Shown: positions 19,609 through 28,514, counted from the stretch's first letter. The stretch: 64,000 bases of DNA from Lysobacter defluvii IMMIB APB-9 = DSM 18482 (GCF_000423325.1 NZ_AUHT01000006.1:62001-126000), one strand, 5' to 3'. The notes: generated by a model from the letters alone, not told the origin. A program made the numbers and translations.

Positions 19609-19636
19609 AAAAACGCGCCCCCAGGGGCGCGTTTTT
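19609..19636. terminator. Bidirectional rho-independent terminator between tonB-like gene and cheW
   Basis: A 13-bp stem (19609-19621 with 19624-19636) around AACGCGCCCC/GGGGCGCGTT, flanked by A-rich bases on the left and TTTTT on the right. It can therefore end transcription from the + strand gene and from cheW on the - strand. Confidence 0.9.
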
Positions 19637-19689
19637 CGTTTCCGGCGATCCGCGGCCCCGCCAGGGGCGACGGATCGTGGGTTCGGGGC

Positions 19690-20208
19690 TCAGGCGGCCG
19701 CCCGCGCCGCCGCCTCCGCCACCAGGCCCATCTCCGGGCTGGTCATCAGCCGCTCGATGTCGAGCAGGATCAGCATGCGCTCGTCCAGGGTGCCGATCCC
19801 GGTGAGGAACTGGCGGTCGATGGTGGCGCCGATCTCCGGCACCGCGCGCATCTGCTCGGCCGACAGGCGCACCACGTCGGACACGCTGTCGACGACCATG
19901 CCGACCACGCGCTCGCCGACGTTGAGGACGATCATGACCGTCACTGCGGTGTACTCGGCCTTTTCGAGGCGGAACTTCAGCCGCATGTCGACCACCGGCA
20001 CGATGGTGCCGCGCAGGTTGATCACGCCCTTGATGTAGTCGGGGGCGTCGGGCAGCCGGGTGACCGAGTCGTAGCCGCGGATCTCCTGCACCTTCAGGAT
20101 GTCGACGCCGTACTCCTCCTCGCCCAGGGCGAAGGTGAGGAACTCGGCGCTGCCGGCCAGGGTGGCTTCGGTACCGTCGGCGGCGGGGGAGGGGGCGGTG
20201 GTGTTCAT
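19690..20208 (-). CDS. cheW: Chemotaxis coupling protein CheW
   Basis: This 172-residue SH3-like adaptor couples CheA to receptors. The CheW fold fills residues ~20-160, with landmarks FLTFALGEEEYGVDILKVQEI, INLRGTIVPVVDMR near 65-78 and VVGMVVDSVSDVV near 99-111. It is the last gene of the long - strand chemotaxis operon, 24 bases after cheA2 and just before a strong terminator. It is the only plain CheW in the window, so it probably serves both CheA proteins. Confidence 0.95.
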   Translation of the reverse strand: MNTTAPSPAADGTEATLAGSAEFLTFALGEEEYGVDILKVQEIRGYDSVTRLPDAPDYIKGVINLRGTIVPVVDMRLKFRLEKAEYTAVTVMIVLNVGERVVGMVVDSVSDVVRLSAEQMRAVPEIGATIDRQFLTGIGTLDERMLILLDIERLMTSPEMGLVAEAAARAAA

Positions 20209-20232
20209 TGCGTTTCTCGGATACGGGTGGGA

Positions 20233-22194
20233 TCAGGCCGCGGCGGCGGGTGCCGGGGCCACGTTGCCAAGGCTGCCGGCGTCGACGATCAGCGCGACCC
20301 GGCCATCGCCGAGGATGGTCGCGCCGGAGATGCCGGGGATGCGGCGGTAGTTGGATTCCAGGTTCTTCACCACGACCTGCTGCTGGCCGAGCAGGTCGTC
20401 AACCTCCAGTGCCAGCCGGCGGCCATCGGCCTCGACCACCACGGCGATCGGGTTGCCGCTGGCGTTGGCCGCCGAAGGCAGCCGGTACTGCTCGCGCAGG
20501 TTGACCAGCGGCACGTAGTCCTCGCGCATGCGCAGCACGCGGGTGTCGCCGGCGATGGTGCGGATCTGGCCGGGGCCGGGCTGCAGCGACTCGATGACCA
20601 TGTTGAGCGGGACGATGAAGACCTCCTCGCCCACCGCCACGGTCATGCCGTCGAGGATCGCCAGGGTCAGCGGCAGGCGGACCACCACGGTGCTGCCGGC
20701 GCCCTTCGTGCTGCGGACCTCGACCTGGCCGCCCAGGGCCAGGATGTTGCTCTTGACCACGTCCATGCCGACGCCGCGGCCGGACACGTCGGTGAGCGTG
20801 TCGGCGGTGGAGAAGCCGGGCTGGAACACCAGGTCCCAGACCTGCGCGTCGGTGGGGTTGTCGGGCACCTGCAGGCCGCGCTCGGCGGCCTTGGCCAGGA
20901 TCCGCTCGCGGTCCATGCCGCGGCCGTCGTCGCCGACCTCGATCACGATGTGCCCGCCCTGGTGGGCGGCGCTGAGGGTGACCGTGCCGGTCTCGTCCTT
21001 GCCCGCGGCGCGGCGCTCGGCCGGGCTCTCCAGGCCGTGGTCGATGGAGTTGCGGACCAGGTGCACCAGCGGGTCGACGATCTTCTCGATCACGCCCTTG
21101 TCCAGCTCGGTGGCCTCGCCGCTGGTGCGCAGGCGCACCTTCTTGTCCAGCCGCGCGGCGAGGTCGCGCACCATCCGCGGGAAGCGGCTGAAGGCGAACT
21201 CCACCGGCAGCATGCGCACGCTCATCACCGCTTCCTGCAGGTCGCGGGTGTTGCGCTCCAGCTGCGCAAGGCCGGACAGCAGCGACTCGTGCGCCACCGG
21301 GTCCAATCCCTCGGCGCGCTGGGTCAGCATGGCCTGGGTGATCACCAGCTCGCCGACCAGGTTGATCAGGGCGTCGACCTTGTTGACGGCCACCCGGATC
21401 GAGCTGTCGGCTTCGGCGTGGCGGGCCGGGTCGGCGGCCGTGGCAGGCAAGGCAGGGTCGGCGGCGGCAAGCGACGGCGCGGGGGCCGGCGTTTCGGCAC
21501 GGACGGCCTCGACCTCCAGCGCGCACTGGTCGTCGACCCAGGCGAAGGCGTCCTCGATCGCGTCGCGGGGCACCGACCCTGGCAGCATCAGGTCCCATGC
21601 CAGGTGGGCCTCGAACGGGTCGAGCTGGCTGAAGGGCGGCAGCCGCGCGTCGTCGACGGTCGTCTCCAGCTCACCGTGCTCGGCCAGGTCGCGGAAGATC
21701 CGCAGCGGGTCGTTGCCGCTCATGAACAGCGACGGCTCGGGGGTGAAGCCGACCCGCCACTTGTCGGGGGCCGACTCCTCCGGGGCCTCGGCCGCTGCCT
21801 GCGGCGCGGCCGCGCCGTCCAGCAGGGCCTGCAGCTTCGCCTGCACCCGGTTGAGCGCCGCGCCGTCGGCCTCCCCGCCGTGCTCGGCCACCTGCAGCAG
21901 CCCGCCAAGGACGTCGACGGCCTCCAGCAGCGCGTCCACCGAGGCGCCGTCCAGCCGGCGGCTGCCGGCACGGGCCTCCTCGAGGAGCGTCTCCAGCAGG
22001 TGGGTCAGGTCGGTGACCGCGCGGAATCCAAAGGTCGCCGCGCCGCCCTTGATCGAGTGGGCGGCGCGGAACACCACGTTGATCGTGTCCAGGTCCGGCT
22101 CGGCCGACTCCAGGCGCAGCAGGCCGGCCTCCATGGCCTGCAGGCCTTCGCGGCTTTCTTCGAAGAACGCGGCGTGGAAGCGGCTGATGTCCAT
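20233..22194 (-). CDS. cheA: Chemotaxis histidine kinase CheA (second module)
   Basis: This 653-residue protein autophosphorylates and passes phosphate to CheY and CheB. P1 (residues ~1-105) carries H46 in FRAAHSIKGGAATFGF. A P2-like domain (~172-255; contains SGNDPLRIFRDL) could bind response regulators. P3 dimerisation begins at SSIRVAVNKVDALINLVGEL. P4 has the N-box HLVRNSIDHGLE and G-boxes DDGRGMD and GRGVGMDVV. P5 is the CheW-like regulatory domain. The tail is Ala-rich. It lies in the STAS-cheY-cheA-cheW module nearest the receptors that carry HWQEF, so it is probably the kinase for those receptors. The ATG at 22194 begins the P1 domain; the longer frame would start inside cheY. Confidence 0.95.
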   Translation of the reverse strand: MDISRFHAAFFEESREGLQAMEAGLLRLESAEPDLDTINVVFRAAHSIKGGAATFGFRAVTDLTHLLETLLEEARAGSRRLDGASVDALLEAVDVLGGLLQVAEHGGEADGAALNRVQAKLQALLDGAAAPQAAAEAPEESAPDKWRVGFTPEPSLFMSGNDPLRIFRDLAEHGELETTVDDARLPPFSQLDPFEAHLAWDLMLPGSVPRDAIEDAFAWVDDQCALEVEAVRAETPAPAPSLAAADPALPATAADPARHAEADSSIRVAVNKVDALINLVGELVITQAMLTQRAEGLDPVAHESLLSGLAQLERNTRDLQEAVMSVRMLPVEFAFSRFPRMVRDLAARLDKKVRLRTSGEATELDKGVIEKIVDPLVHLVRNSIDHGLESPAERRAAGKDETGTVTLSAAHQGGHIVIEVGDDGRGMDRERILAKAAERGLQVPDNPTDAQVWDLVFQPGFSTADTLTDVSGRGVGMDVVKSNILALGGQVEVRSTKGAGSTVVVRLPLTLAILDGMTVAVGEEVFIVPLNMVIESLQPGPGQIRTIAGDTRVLRMREDYVPLVNLREQYRLPSAANASGNPIAVVVEADGRRLALEVDDLLGQQQVVVKNLESNYRRIPGISGATILGDGRVALIVDAGSLGNVAPAPAAAA

Positions 22195-22204
22195 GGTCGG
22201 GCCC

Positions 22205-22570
22205 TCAGCCCAGCACCTTGCCCACGGTGGCGACCAGCTGGGCCGGCTCGAACGGCTTGACCAGCCAGCCGGTGGCACCGGCGGCGCGGCCTTCCTGCTT
22301 CTTGTCGGCGCCCGACTCGGTGGTCAGCATCAGCAGCGGGGTGAACTTGTAGGCCGGCAGCTGGCGCAGCTGGCGGATCAGCTCGATCCCGTCCATCCGC
22401 GGCATGTTGACGTCGGTGACCACGGCGTCGAACTTCTGCCCCTGCGCCTTCTCCAGTGCCGCCTGGCCGTCCTCGGCCTCGTGCACGGCGTAGCCGGCCG
22501 ACGACAGGGCGAAGGCGACCATCTGCCGCATGGAGGTGGAATCGTCGACGATCAACAACTGTGCGCTCAC
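22205..22570 (-). CDS. cheY: CheY-like single-domain response regulator (second module)
   Basis: This 121-residue receiver-only protein has the acidic pair D9-D10, phospho-acceptor D53 (VVTDVNMP), switch residues T83/T84 and K105 (LVKPF). It belongs with the downstream cheA2-cheW. The sequence EAEDGQAALEKAQG and the ending VGKVLG are typical of CheY proteins that follow STAS genes. It may act on the motor or as a phosphate sink for the second kinase. The ATG overlaps the stop of the STAS gene (ATGA). Confidence 0.93.
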   Translation of the reverse strand: MSAQLLIVDDSTSMRQMVAFALSSAGYAVHEAEDGQAALEKAQGQKFDAVVTDVNMPRMDGIELIRQLRQLPAYKFTPLLMLTTESGADKKQEGRAAGATGWLVKPFEPAQLVATVGKVLG

Positions 22571-22890
22571 GCGTTTTCTCCGGTAGTGCTGGCGTGTGCC
22601 TGTGGGGTGTTCCCGGTCCCGAGGGTCGCCTCCAGCGCCAGCAGGCGCGCGGCGTCCGAGAGGGTGGGGGACGGGTCGAGGATGGCGGTGCCGCGGCCGG
22701 TGCCCGCGCGCTCGCGCACGAAGGCGTGCAGCAGCTGCAGGCCGGCGGTGTGCACGCGGCGCACCTGCGAGCCGTCCAGGGCAAGCGGGGCCTCCCCTTC
22801 AAGATGCGGCGCCAGCAGCGCCTGCAGGTCGGCCACGTGCTCGATGCCCAGGTCGGGCGGGAGCATCAGCGGGTTGGGGGTGTCAGCCAT
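22567..22890 (-). CDS. STAS-domain protein of the chemotaxis operon
   Basis: This 107-residue protein has the STAS fold known from anti-sigma-factor antagonists (SpoIIAA) and related adaptors. The phospho-acceptor loop normally reads DxSG; here it reads VRRVHTAGLQLL, with T48 at the acceptor position. It is the first gene of the STAS-cheY-cheA-cheW module and overlaps cheY by four bases. No partner anti-sigma kinase is visible in the window. A signalling or scaffolding role within the chemosensory array is inferred from position only. The acidic tail (residues 95-107) is probably unstructured. Confidence 0.82.
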   Translation of the reverse strand: MADTPNPLMLPPDLGIEHVADLQALLAPHLEGEAPLALDGSQVRRVHTAGLQLLHAFVRERAGTGRGTAILDPSPTLSDAARLLALEATLGTGNTPQAHASTTGENA

Positions 22891-22959
22891 GGATGCCAGT
22901 CTCGCGGCCCGGGGGCCATCGAACCCGGTAACGGCGGGTGGCCGGGGGACTTGAGCGGA

Positions 22960-23631
22960 TCAGCCGAACAGCGCGGTGGCGTCCAGCAGTACGGTCGGGG
23001 TGCGGTCGGAACGGGCGATGCCGAGCACCGCACCCGGCGCGGTGGCCGCGAACGGCTGCTCGATGTCGTCGTCCTCGATGCTGGTGACGTCGTCCAGCGC
23101 CGAGACCAGCACGCCCATCAGTTCGTCCTGGTGCTCGAGCACGATGATCCGCGACTGCTCGTCGGCCTCGACGCGCCCGGTGCCCAGCCACAGCGCCAGG
23201 TCGGTGACCGGGACGATGCGGCCGCGCAGGTTCATCACCCCCAGCACGTGCACCGCGGCACCGCGCATGGCGACGACGGGCGAGACCCGCACCACTTCCT
23301 GCACCTTCAGCAGCTGGAAGGCGTAGCTGTCCGCGCCCAGCCGGGCGCGCAGCCAGCGCGCCGAGGCCGGCGCGACCCGGCGCTTCGGTTCGTCGACCGG
23401 GGCTTGCCGCACCGCCGCGTGGCCGGGTGCGGGTGCGGCGACCGGTGCTTCGACGGGAGCGGGGGCCGCCACCGGCAGCGGGTGGGCCGGCCGCGCGGGC
23501 GAGGGCGCTGGCGCAGCCTCCCGCGCGGTGTTCGCATCGGGCTCGTTGGCCGCGTCGCGCTCGCCCCCGGCGGCCTGCGCCACCGGTGCCAGCAGCTCTT
23601 CCAGGTAGCTGTCGACGGCAGGATGGTTCAC
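22960..23631 (-). CDS. parP: CheW-domain protein, probable ParP array-positioning partner
   Basis: This 223-residue protein has an N-terminal ~95-residue Pro/Ala-rich region beginning NHPAVDSYLEELLAPV, then a CheW-like domain (residues ~103-222) with NLRGRIVPVTDLALWLG. This is the layout of Vibrio ParP, which links CheA arrays to the polar ATPase ParC. The GTG start at 23631 overlaps the stop of the parC-like gene (GTGA), supporting both the start and the pairing. It is more likely ParP than a second CheW because of the long linker and location. About 70 bases separate it from the STAS gene. Confidence 0.82.
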   Translation of the reverse strand: MNHPAVDSYLEELLAPVAQAAGGERDAANEPDANTAREAAPAPSPARPAHPLPVAAPAPVEAPVAAPAPGHAAVRQAPVDEPKRRVAPASARWLRARLGADSYAFQLLKVQEVVRVSPVVAMRGAAVHVLGVMNLRGRIVPVTDLALWLGTGRVEADEQSRIIVLEHQDELMGVLVSALDDVTSIEDDDIEQPFAATAPGAVLGIARSDRTPTVLLDATALFG

Positions 23632-24407
23632 GCGGCCTCCTGCTGCCGCGGCAGTGCAGCCAGCAGCCACCGCAGCGCGGACTCGTACGCCTCGGCACCT
23701 CGACCGGTCGGCGGCTCTTCGGCCACGAGGGTTTGCGCCTCGCGTAGCCGCGTGTCCATCGGGATCGCCCTGGGCCAGACCATGCCCTCGTACATGTCCT
23801 TGAGCTGGCCGAGTACCTGCACGCCGGCGCGCGTCCGCCGGTCGTACAGCGTGGGGATGATGTGCCTCGGCAACGGACGGCGGCGCGAGCGCTCCACCAT
23901 CTCCGCGGTGCGGAGCATGTCGGCCAGGCCGTGCATGGCGAGCGGATCGGTCTGGCTCGGGACCACCAGCCGGTCGGCGGCGGCCAGTGCATTGACCATC
24001 AGCAGGCCCAGGGTCGGGGGGCAGTCCAGCACCACGTAGTCATAGCGCCCGCGCGCGGCGTGCAGCGCCCGGCCAAGCGCCAGCCCGAGGCCGGGCTGGG
24101 TGGCGCCGCGGCGCTCCAGGGTGGCGAGCGCGGGCTGCGCCGCCACCATCAGCAGCCCCGGGATCGGGGTCCGCCGGGCCAGGTTGCCCAGGTCGGCCCC
24201 GCCCAGGTCGGAGAAGATGTCGTGGGTGCCCGGCGGCGGCGGGTCCGTCGGGACGCCGAAGGCGCGGGTCAGCGAGGCATGCGGGTCCAGGTCGACCAGC
24301 AGCACGCGCTGCTCCATCTGCGCCAGGCCGCGCGAGAGCAGCAGCGAGGTGGTGGTCTTGCCGACGCCGCCCTTCTGGTTGGCGATTGCCCAGATCTGCA
24401 TGTTCAT
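23628..24407 (-). CDS. parC: ParA-like ATPase for chemosensory array positioning (ParC type)
   Basis: This 259-residue MinD/ParA-family ATPase has a deviant Walker A NQKGGVGKTTTSLLLSRGL near residues 10-28, DLDPHASLTRAFG, and DCPPTLGLLMVNAL. In Vibrio and Pseudomonas, ParC located between motD and parP/cheW places chemotaxis arrays at the cell pole. The start overlaps the motD stop (ATGA) with an AAGGAG site four bases upstream; a second ATG two codons in is possible. This is distinct from FlhG encoded at 29669-30541, which controls flagellar number. Confidence 0.9.
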   Translation of the reverse strand: MNMQIWAIANQKGGVGKTTTSLLLSRGLAQMEQRVLLVDLDPHASLTRAFGVPTDPPPPGTHDIFSDLGGADLGNLARRTPIPGLLMVAAQPALATLERRGATQPGLGLALGRALHAARGRYDYVVLDCPPTLGLLMVNALAAADRLVVPSQTDPLAMHGLADMLRTAEMVERSRRRPLPRHIIPTLYDRRTRAGVQVLGQLKDMYEGMVWPRAIPMDTRLREAQTLVAEEPPTGRGAEAYESALRWLLAALPRQQEAA

Positions 24408-25294
24408 CCAGCTCCTTCAGCGGTCGCCACCAGCGCATCCGGCCCCAGCGGGGAGGCGAGGATCACCAGCAGCACCCGGCGGTTGGAATTGCGGCCCTCC
24501 GGCGTGTCGTTGTCGGCGATCGGCTGGTGTTCGCCATAGCCGACCATGGCCAGCCGGCGGGGCTCCACGCCGGCGTCCACCAGCTCGTGCACCACGCTGG
24601 CGGCGCGCGCGGCCGAGAGCTCCCAGTTGGAGGGGAAGCGCGCGCTGGCGATCGGTACGTCGTCGGTGTAGCCCTCGACCCGCAGCGAGTTCGGCTCGTC
24701 GCGCAGGATGCCGGCCAGGCGGCGGATGGTGTCGATCGCCACCGGGCTGGGGACCGCCACGCCACTGGCGAACAGGATGTCGCTCTGGATCTCGACCTCC
24801 AGGAAGTCGGGCCCGCGGCGCACCGTCACCAGCTGCTCGCGGACCAGGTCGGCCAGCGCCTCCTCGATGCGCCGGCCGAGCACCTGCAGTTCCACGTGGC
24901 GGCGCTTCTCGGCCTCGATCCGGGCGGCGTTGGCCTCGGCGACCGTGGGCTGCCGGCCCAGCGTGGGCATGTCGAGCACCTGCAGCATGCGCGGGGCGTT
25001 GATCGGCGTCGCGGCCGCCGGCCCGGCCTTGGCGGCCGCCGTCTGGATCGACGGACGGTCGAAGGCCGATCCGCGCAGCTGGGTCTGGCCGAGCTGGATC
25101 GGGCTGACCGTGCGCGGTGGCCCGCCGAAGGCCGACGACAGTGAATCGGCCAAGACCCGGTACTTGCCCTCGTTGAGCGAGGAGATCGCGTACATCACCA
25201 CGAAGAAGGCGAGCAGCAACGTCATCAGGTCGGCGTAGGGGATCGCCCACGCCTCCGCGTTGGTGTGCTCCTCGTGGTGCTTGCGGCGCGCCAT
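24404..25294 (-). CDS. motD: Flagellar motor stator protein MotD (MotB family)
   Basis: This 296-residue protein has a single N-terminal membrane segment with the proton-carrying aspartate in IPYADLMTLLLAFFVVMYA (D22), then a periplasmic linker and an OmpA-like peptidoglycan-binding domain with VEGYTDDVPI and SNWELSAARA near residues 203-233. It anchors the MotC/MotD stator to the cell wall. It lies one base after motC's stop and overlaps parC. No motA/motB pair is present in the window, although one may exist elsewhere. Confidence 0.95.
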   Translation of the reverse strand: MARRKHHEEHTNAEAWAIPYADLMTLLLAFFVVMYAISSLNEGKYRVLADSLSSAFGGPPRTVSPIQLGQTQLRGSAFDRPSIQTAAAKAGPAAATPINAPRMLQVLDMPTLGRQPTVAEANAARIEAEKRRHVELQVLGRRIEEALADLVREQLVTVRRGPDFLEVEIQSDILFASGVAVPSPVAIDTIRRLAGILRDEPNSLRVEGYTDDVPIASARFPSNWELSAARAASVVHELVDAGVEPRRLAMVGYGEHQPIADNDTPEGRNSNRRVLLVILASPLGPDALVATAEGAG

Positions 25295-25295
25295 C

Positions 25296-26036
25296 TCAGT
25301 CGCCGAAGCCCTGCAGGCGGGTCTCGATGTTGCGCGGGTTCTCGCCCTGGGCGATGGCCGCCAGGCCCTCGATGATCATCTCGCGGTCGGTGCCCTGGCG
25401 CCCGATGATGCCCTTGAGCTTGGCGGCGGCCGGCAGGAGGGCCAGGTTGGCGCTGCCGATGCCGTAGACGGTGGCGGTGAACGCGGCGGCGATGCCGTGG
25501 CCGAGCTTGCTCGGGTCGGCCAGGTTCTTCATCACCGCCATCAGGCCGAGCACGGCGCCGACGATGCCGAGCGTCGGTGCGTAGATGCCCGCCCCCTCGA
25601 ACATCTTCGCCGCGGCCAGGTCGCGCTCCTGCTGGCCCTCCAGGTCGATCTCCAGCATCTGCCGCAGGGTCTCCGGCTCCACGCCGTCGACCACCATCTG
25701 CAGGCCCTTGCGCAGGAACGGGTCCTCGATCGCCTCGACCTCCGCCTCCAGGCCGAGCAGGCCCTGGCGGCGCGCGGTGCCGCTCCACTCGACGATGCGC
25801 TCGATCAGCGCGGCCCGGTCGCTGGACGGGGGCTGGAAGACCCAGCGCACGATCTTCAACCCACGGCGGAAAGTGTCCATCGGGGTCTGGATGAACACGG
25901 CCGCGACGGTGCCGACGATCACGATCACGAAGGCCGCCGGCGACCACAGGCCGGACAGGCCCGCGCCCTTGAGCAGGCTGCCGCCTACCAGGGCGATGAG
26001 CGCCAGCGCGCTTCCGATTGCGGTGAGCTTGTCCAT
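25296..26036 (-). CDS. motC: Flagellar motor stator protein MotC (MotA family)
   Basis: This 246-residue inner-membrane protein forms the proton channel with MotD. Four hydrophobic segments are visible (about 5-24, 31-50, 147-166, 180-200), with the MotA signature FEGAGIYAPTLGIVGAVLGL and the large cytoplasmic loop between TM2 and TM3 that contacts FliG. Its position after cheA is typical of motC rather than motA. The gap to cheA (84 bases) shows no clear promoter. Confidence 0.95.
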   Translation of the reverse strand: MDKLTAIGSALALIALVGGSLLKGAGLSGLWSPAAFVIVIVGTVAAVFIQTPMDTFRRGLKIVRWVFQPPSSDRAALIERIVEWSGTARRQGLLGLEAEVEAIEDPFLRKGLQMVVDGVEPETLRQMLEIDLEGQQERDLAAAKMFEGAGIYAPTLGIVGAVLGLMAVMKNLADPSKLGHGIAAAFTATVYGIGSANLALLPAAAKLKGIIGRQGTDREMIIEGLAAIAQGENPRNIETRLQGFGD

Positions 26037-26120
26037 TGCCTTCGATATCGGTGCGTAGGGGGAATGCTTGAGTGCGGGCGGGGCTGCCAGGCGCGTCTCC
26101 CGGCCAGGCCGGGGACGCGA

Positions 26121-27905
26121 TCAGGCGGCGCGGGCAGGCGCCAGGCCGCTCCGGTAGAGGCTGTCGACGTCGAGGATCAGGGCCATGCGGCCGTCGCCGA
26201 TCAGGCTCGCGCCGGCGTAGCCGTCCAGCCCGCGCAGGCTGCGCGGCAGCGCCTTGATGACCACCTCCTCGCGGCCGCGCACGCGGTCGACCACCAGGCA
26301 GAAGCGCTGCTCGCCCGCCTGCAGCACCACCGCCGTGCGCTCGCCGCCGGCATCGGGCAGGCCCAGCCAGTGGCGCAGGTCCAGCAGCGGGAGCGGTTGC
26401 TGGCGCAGGTCCAGCACCGGCTGGCCGTCGATGCGCATCGGGGCGTCGCCTGCCGCGTAGGGCAGGACCTCCACCACGCGCACCAGGGGCAGTGCGTACA
26501 CGTCGCCGGCGATCTCCACCAGCAGCGTGGGCAGGATCGCCAGCGTCAGCGGGACGCGGATCACGAAGCGGCTGCCGACGCCGGGCTCGGAGTGGATCTG
26601 CACCAGGCCCGACAGCTCGCGGATCTTGCTCTGCACCACGTCCATGCCGACCCCGCGCCCGGAGAGGTCGCTGACCTCGCTGCGGGTCGAGAAGCCGGGC
26701 AGGAACAGCAGCTGCAGGCACTCCTCCGGCGACATGCGCGCGGCCGCGTCCGGCTCGACCAGGCCCTTGCGGACCGCGCTGTCGCGGATCCGGTCGGCGT
26801 CGATCCCGGCGCCGTCGTCGCGCACCTCGATGGCGACGTGGTCGCCTTCCTGCTGCGCCGACAGCCGCACCTGGCCGCGCTCGGGCTTGCCGGCCAGGCG
26901 GCGCTGCTCCGGCGACTCGATGCCGTGGTCGATGGCGTTGCGGACCAGGTGCACCAGCGGGTCGGACAGCGCTTCGACCAGGTTGCGGTCGAGCTCGGTG
27001 TCCGCGCCGACCACCTCCAGGTCCACCTGCTTCTGGAGCTGGCGGGCCACGTCGCGGGCGAGCTTGGGGAAGCGGGCGAACACCCGCCCGACCGGCTGCA
27101 TGCGCGCGGTCATCACCGCCGCCTGCAGGCGCGAGGTGGTCGCGTCCAGCGAGGCGACGGCGCGGTCGAGTTCCTCGTCCCGCAGCCGCGGGCGCAAAGT
27201 CTTGAGCCGGTTGCGCGCCAGGACCATCTCGCCGACCAGGTTGACCATGGCATCCAGGCGGCGGACGTCGACGCGGACGGTCTGCTCCTCCGGTGAGGCG
27301 GGCGGCTTGGGTGCTGCCTGGGCGGCGGGCTTCGGCGGCGGCGCGGGAGGCGGTGCCGGGGCAGGAGCCGGCGCGGGCGAAGGCGCAGGTGCGGATGCGG
27401 GCGCACCCGGGACCCCACCGGAGCCGTGCAGGCTGTCCAGGAGGGCGTCGAAATCCAGGTCGTCCAGGTCGCCTTCCAGCAGTTCGGTCGGGACCGCCGG
27501 TGCCGGTGCCGGTGACGGCGCGGGTGCCGTGGCGTCCGGGTGCAGGCTGTCGATCAGCGCCTGCGGTGCTTCCGGCAGCGGCTCGCCCGAGGCGACCGCG
27601 TCGATCATGTCCACCAGCAGGTCGATCGCCTGCTGCGCGCCGTCGAAGGCCACCGCATCCAGCGGCAGCTCGCCGGTGCGGGCCAGGTTCAGGCGGTCCT
27701 CGAAGGCGTGGCAGAGCTTGACCATCGGCGCGAAGTCCAGGAACCCCGCCCCGCCCTTGATGGTGTGGAAGCCGCGGAAGACCGCGTTGAGCCCTTCGCT
27801 GTCATCGGGCGTGTGTTCCAGCACGACCATCTGCTCGCCGAGCTGGTCGAGGATCTCGCGCGCCTCCACCAGGAAGTCGGCGCAGATGTCGCTGTTCGCG
27901 TCCAC
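26121..27905 (-). CDS. cheA: Chemotaxis histidine kinase CheA (first, flagellar module)
   Basis: This 594-residue kinase has P1 with phospho-acceptor H47 in FRGFHTIKGGAGFLDF, P3 beginning near VRVDVRRLDAMVNLVGEM, P4 with HLVRNAIDHGIE, DDGAGID and GRGVGMDVV, and a CheW-like P5. There is no folded P2 domain. Instead, the Pro/Ala-rich linker between P1 and P3 contains an acidic amphipathic peptide, DLDDLDFDALLDSLHG (residues 146-161), resembling the CheY-binding ends of FliM and CheZ. The gene follows cheY and cheZ closely (3 bases after cheZ) and precedes motC-motD, the arrangement of the principal flagellar chemotaxis cluster in gammaproteobacteria. Confidence 0.96.
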   Translation of the reverse strand: MDANSDICADFLVEAREILDQLGEQMVVLEHTPDDSEGLNAVFRGFHTIKGGAGFLDFAPMVKLCHAFEDRLNLARTGELPLDAVAFDGAQQAIDLLVDMIDAVASGEPLPEAPQALIDSLHPDATAPAPSPAPAPAVPTELLEGDLDDLDFDALLDSLHGSGGVPGAPASAPAPSPAPAPAPAPPPAPPPKPAAQAAPKPPASPEEQTVRVDVRRLDAMVNLVGEMVLARNRLKTLRPRLRDEELDRAVASLDATTSRLQAAVMTARMQPVGRVFARFPKLARDVARQLQKQVDLEVVGADTELDRNLVEALSDPLVHLVRNAIDHGIESPEQRRLAGKPERGQVRLSAQQEGDHVAIEVRDDGAGIDADRIRDSAVRKGLVEPDAAARMSPEECLQLLFLPGFSTRSEVSDLSGRGVGMDVVQSKIRELSGLVQIHSEPGVGSRFVIRVPLTLAILPTLLVEIAGDVYALPLVRVVEVLPYAAGDAPMRIDGQPVLDLRQQPLPLLDLRHWLGLPDAGGERTAVVLQAGEQRFCLVVDRVRGREEVVIKALPRSLRGLDGYAGASLIGDGRMALILDVDSLYRSGLAPARAA

Positions 27906-27908
27906 GCT

Positions 27909-28514
27909 TCAGATCCCCAGCGAGGACAGCAGCTGGTTGGCCTCGTCCTGCGACGCGGGCGCGGCGTCCAGCCCGGCGACGGCGGGCCCGTGGCCGCGGT
28001 TGTCCTGCGCCAGGCGCACCGGCGCTTCGTCCTCGCCGATGATCTCGCCGAGGCCGGCGTGCACGGCGCGGACCAGCCCGACCACGCGCAGGATGATCTG
28101 GCCGGTGAGGTCCTGGTAGCCCTGCGTCGCGGTCAGTTCGGACAGGCGGCCGCGGATGTCCTGCACGACCCCGGCCTGCTCCGGGACGGCGGTCTCGAGG
28201 CTGCGCAGCAGCGCGCCGCACTCGTCGATCAGGTCCAGGCTGCGCATGCTGGCGTTCTCGGTCAGCGCGACCACGTGCTCCAGGCGCGCGCACGCCTCCG
28301 GGAGCGAGGTCGGGGACGCGGCCGGGCCGGTTTCGCCGAGCGCCTGCTCCAGCTCCCTGGCCAGCCGGGTAATGCCCTGCACCAGCGGCTGCGTGCGCCA
28401 CTGGATCAGCTCGTCGACGTTGCGGCGCCAGCCGGTCTCGTCGTCCTGCTCCAGCGCGGCGAGCGCGGCCAGCAGGTGGCGGCTCAGTGCCTCCCGGTCG
28501 AAGCCCGTGTTCAC
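27909..28514 (-). CDS. cheZ: Protein phosphatase CheZ
   Basis: This 201-residue helical-hairpin protein dephosphorylates CheY-P. Catalytic residues appear in [11 protein letters not shown] as D135 and Q139 (the DxxxQ pair). The C-terminal CheY-binding helix is [12 protein letters not shown] at the very end. The ATG overlaps the stop of cheY (ATGA), so the regulator and its phosphatase are translationally coupled. Confidence 0.95.
   Translation of the reverse strand: MNTGFDREALSRHLLAALAALEQDDETGWRRNVDELIQWRTQPLVQGITRLARELEQALGETGPAASPTSLPEACARLEHVVALTENASMRSLDLIDECGALLRSLETAVPEQAGVVQDIRGRLSELTATQGYQDLTGQIILRVVGLVRAVHAGLGEIIGEDEAPVRLAQDNRGHGPAVAGLDAAPASQDEANQLLSSLGI

Noticed and set aside
19528-22260. 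A 910-codon open frame on the + strand
   Set aside because: It overlaps the end of the TonB-like gene in another frame and is antisense to cheW and cheA2; no domain is recognisable.
22960-23631. Annotation of this gene as a second plain cheW
   Set aside because: The ~95-residue Pro/Ala-rich extension and the GTGA overlap with the parC-like gene fit ParP better.
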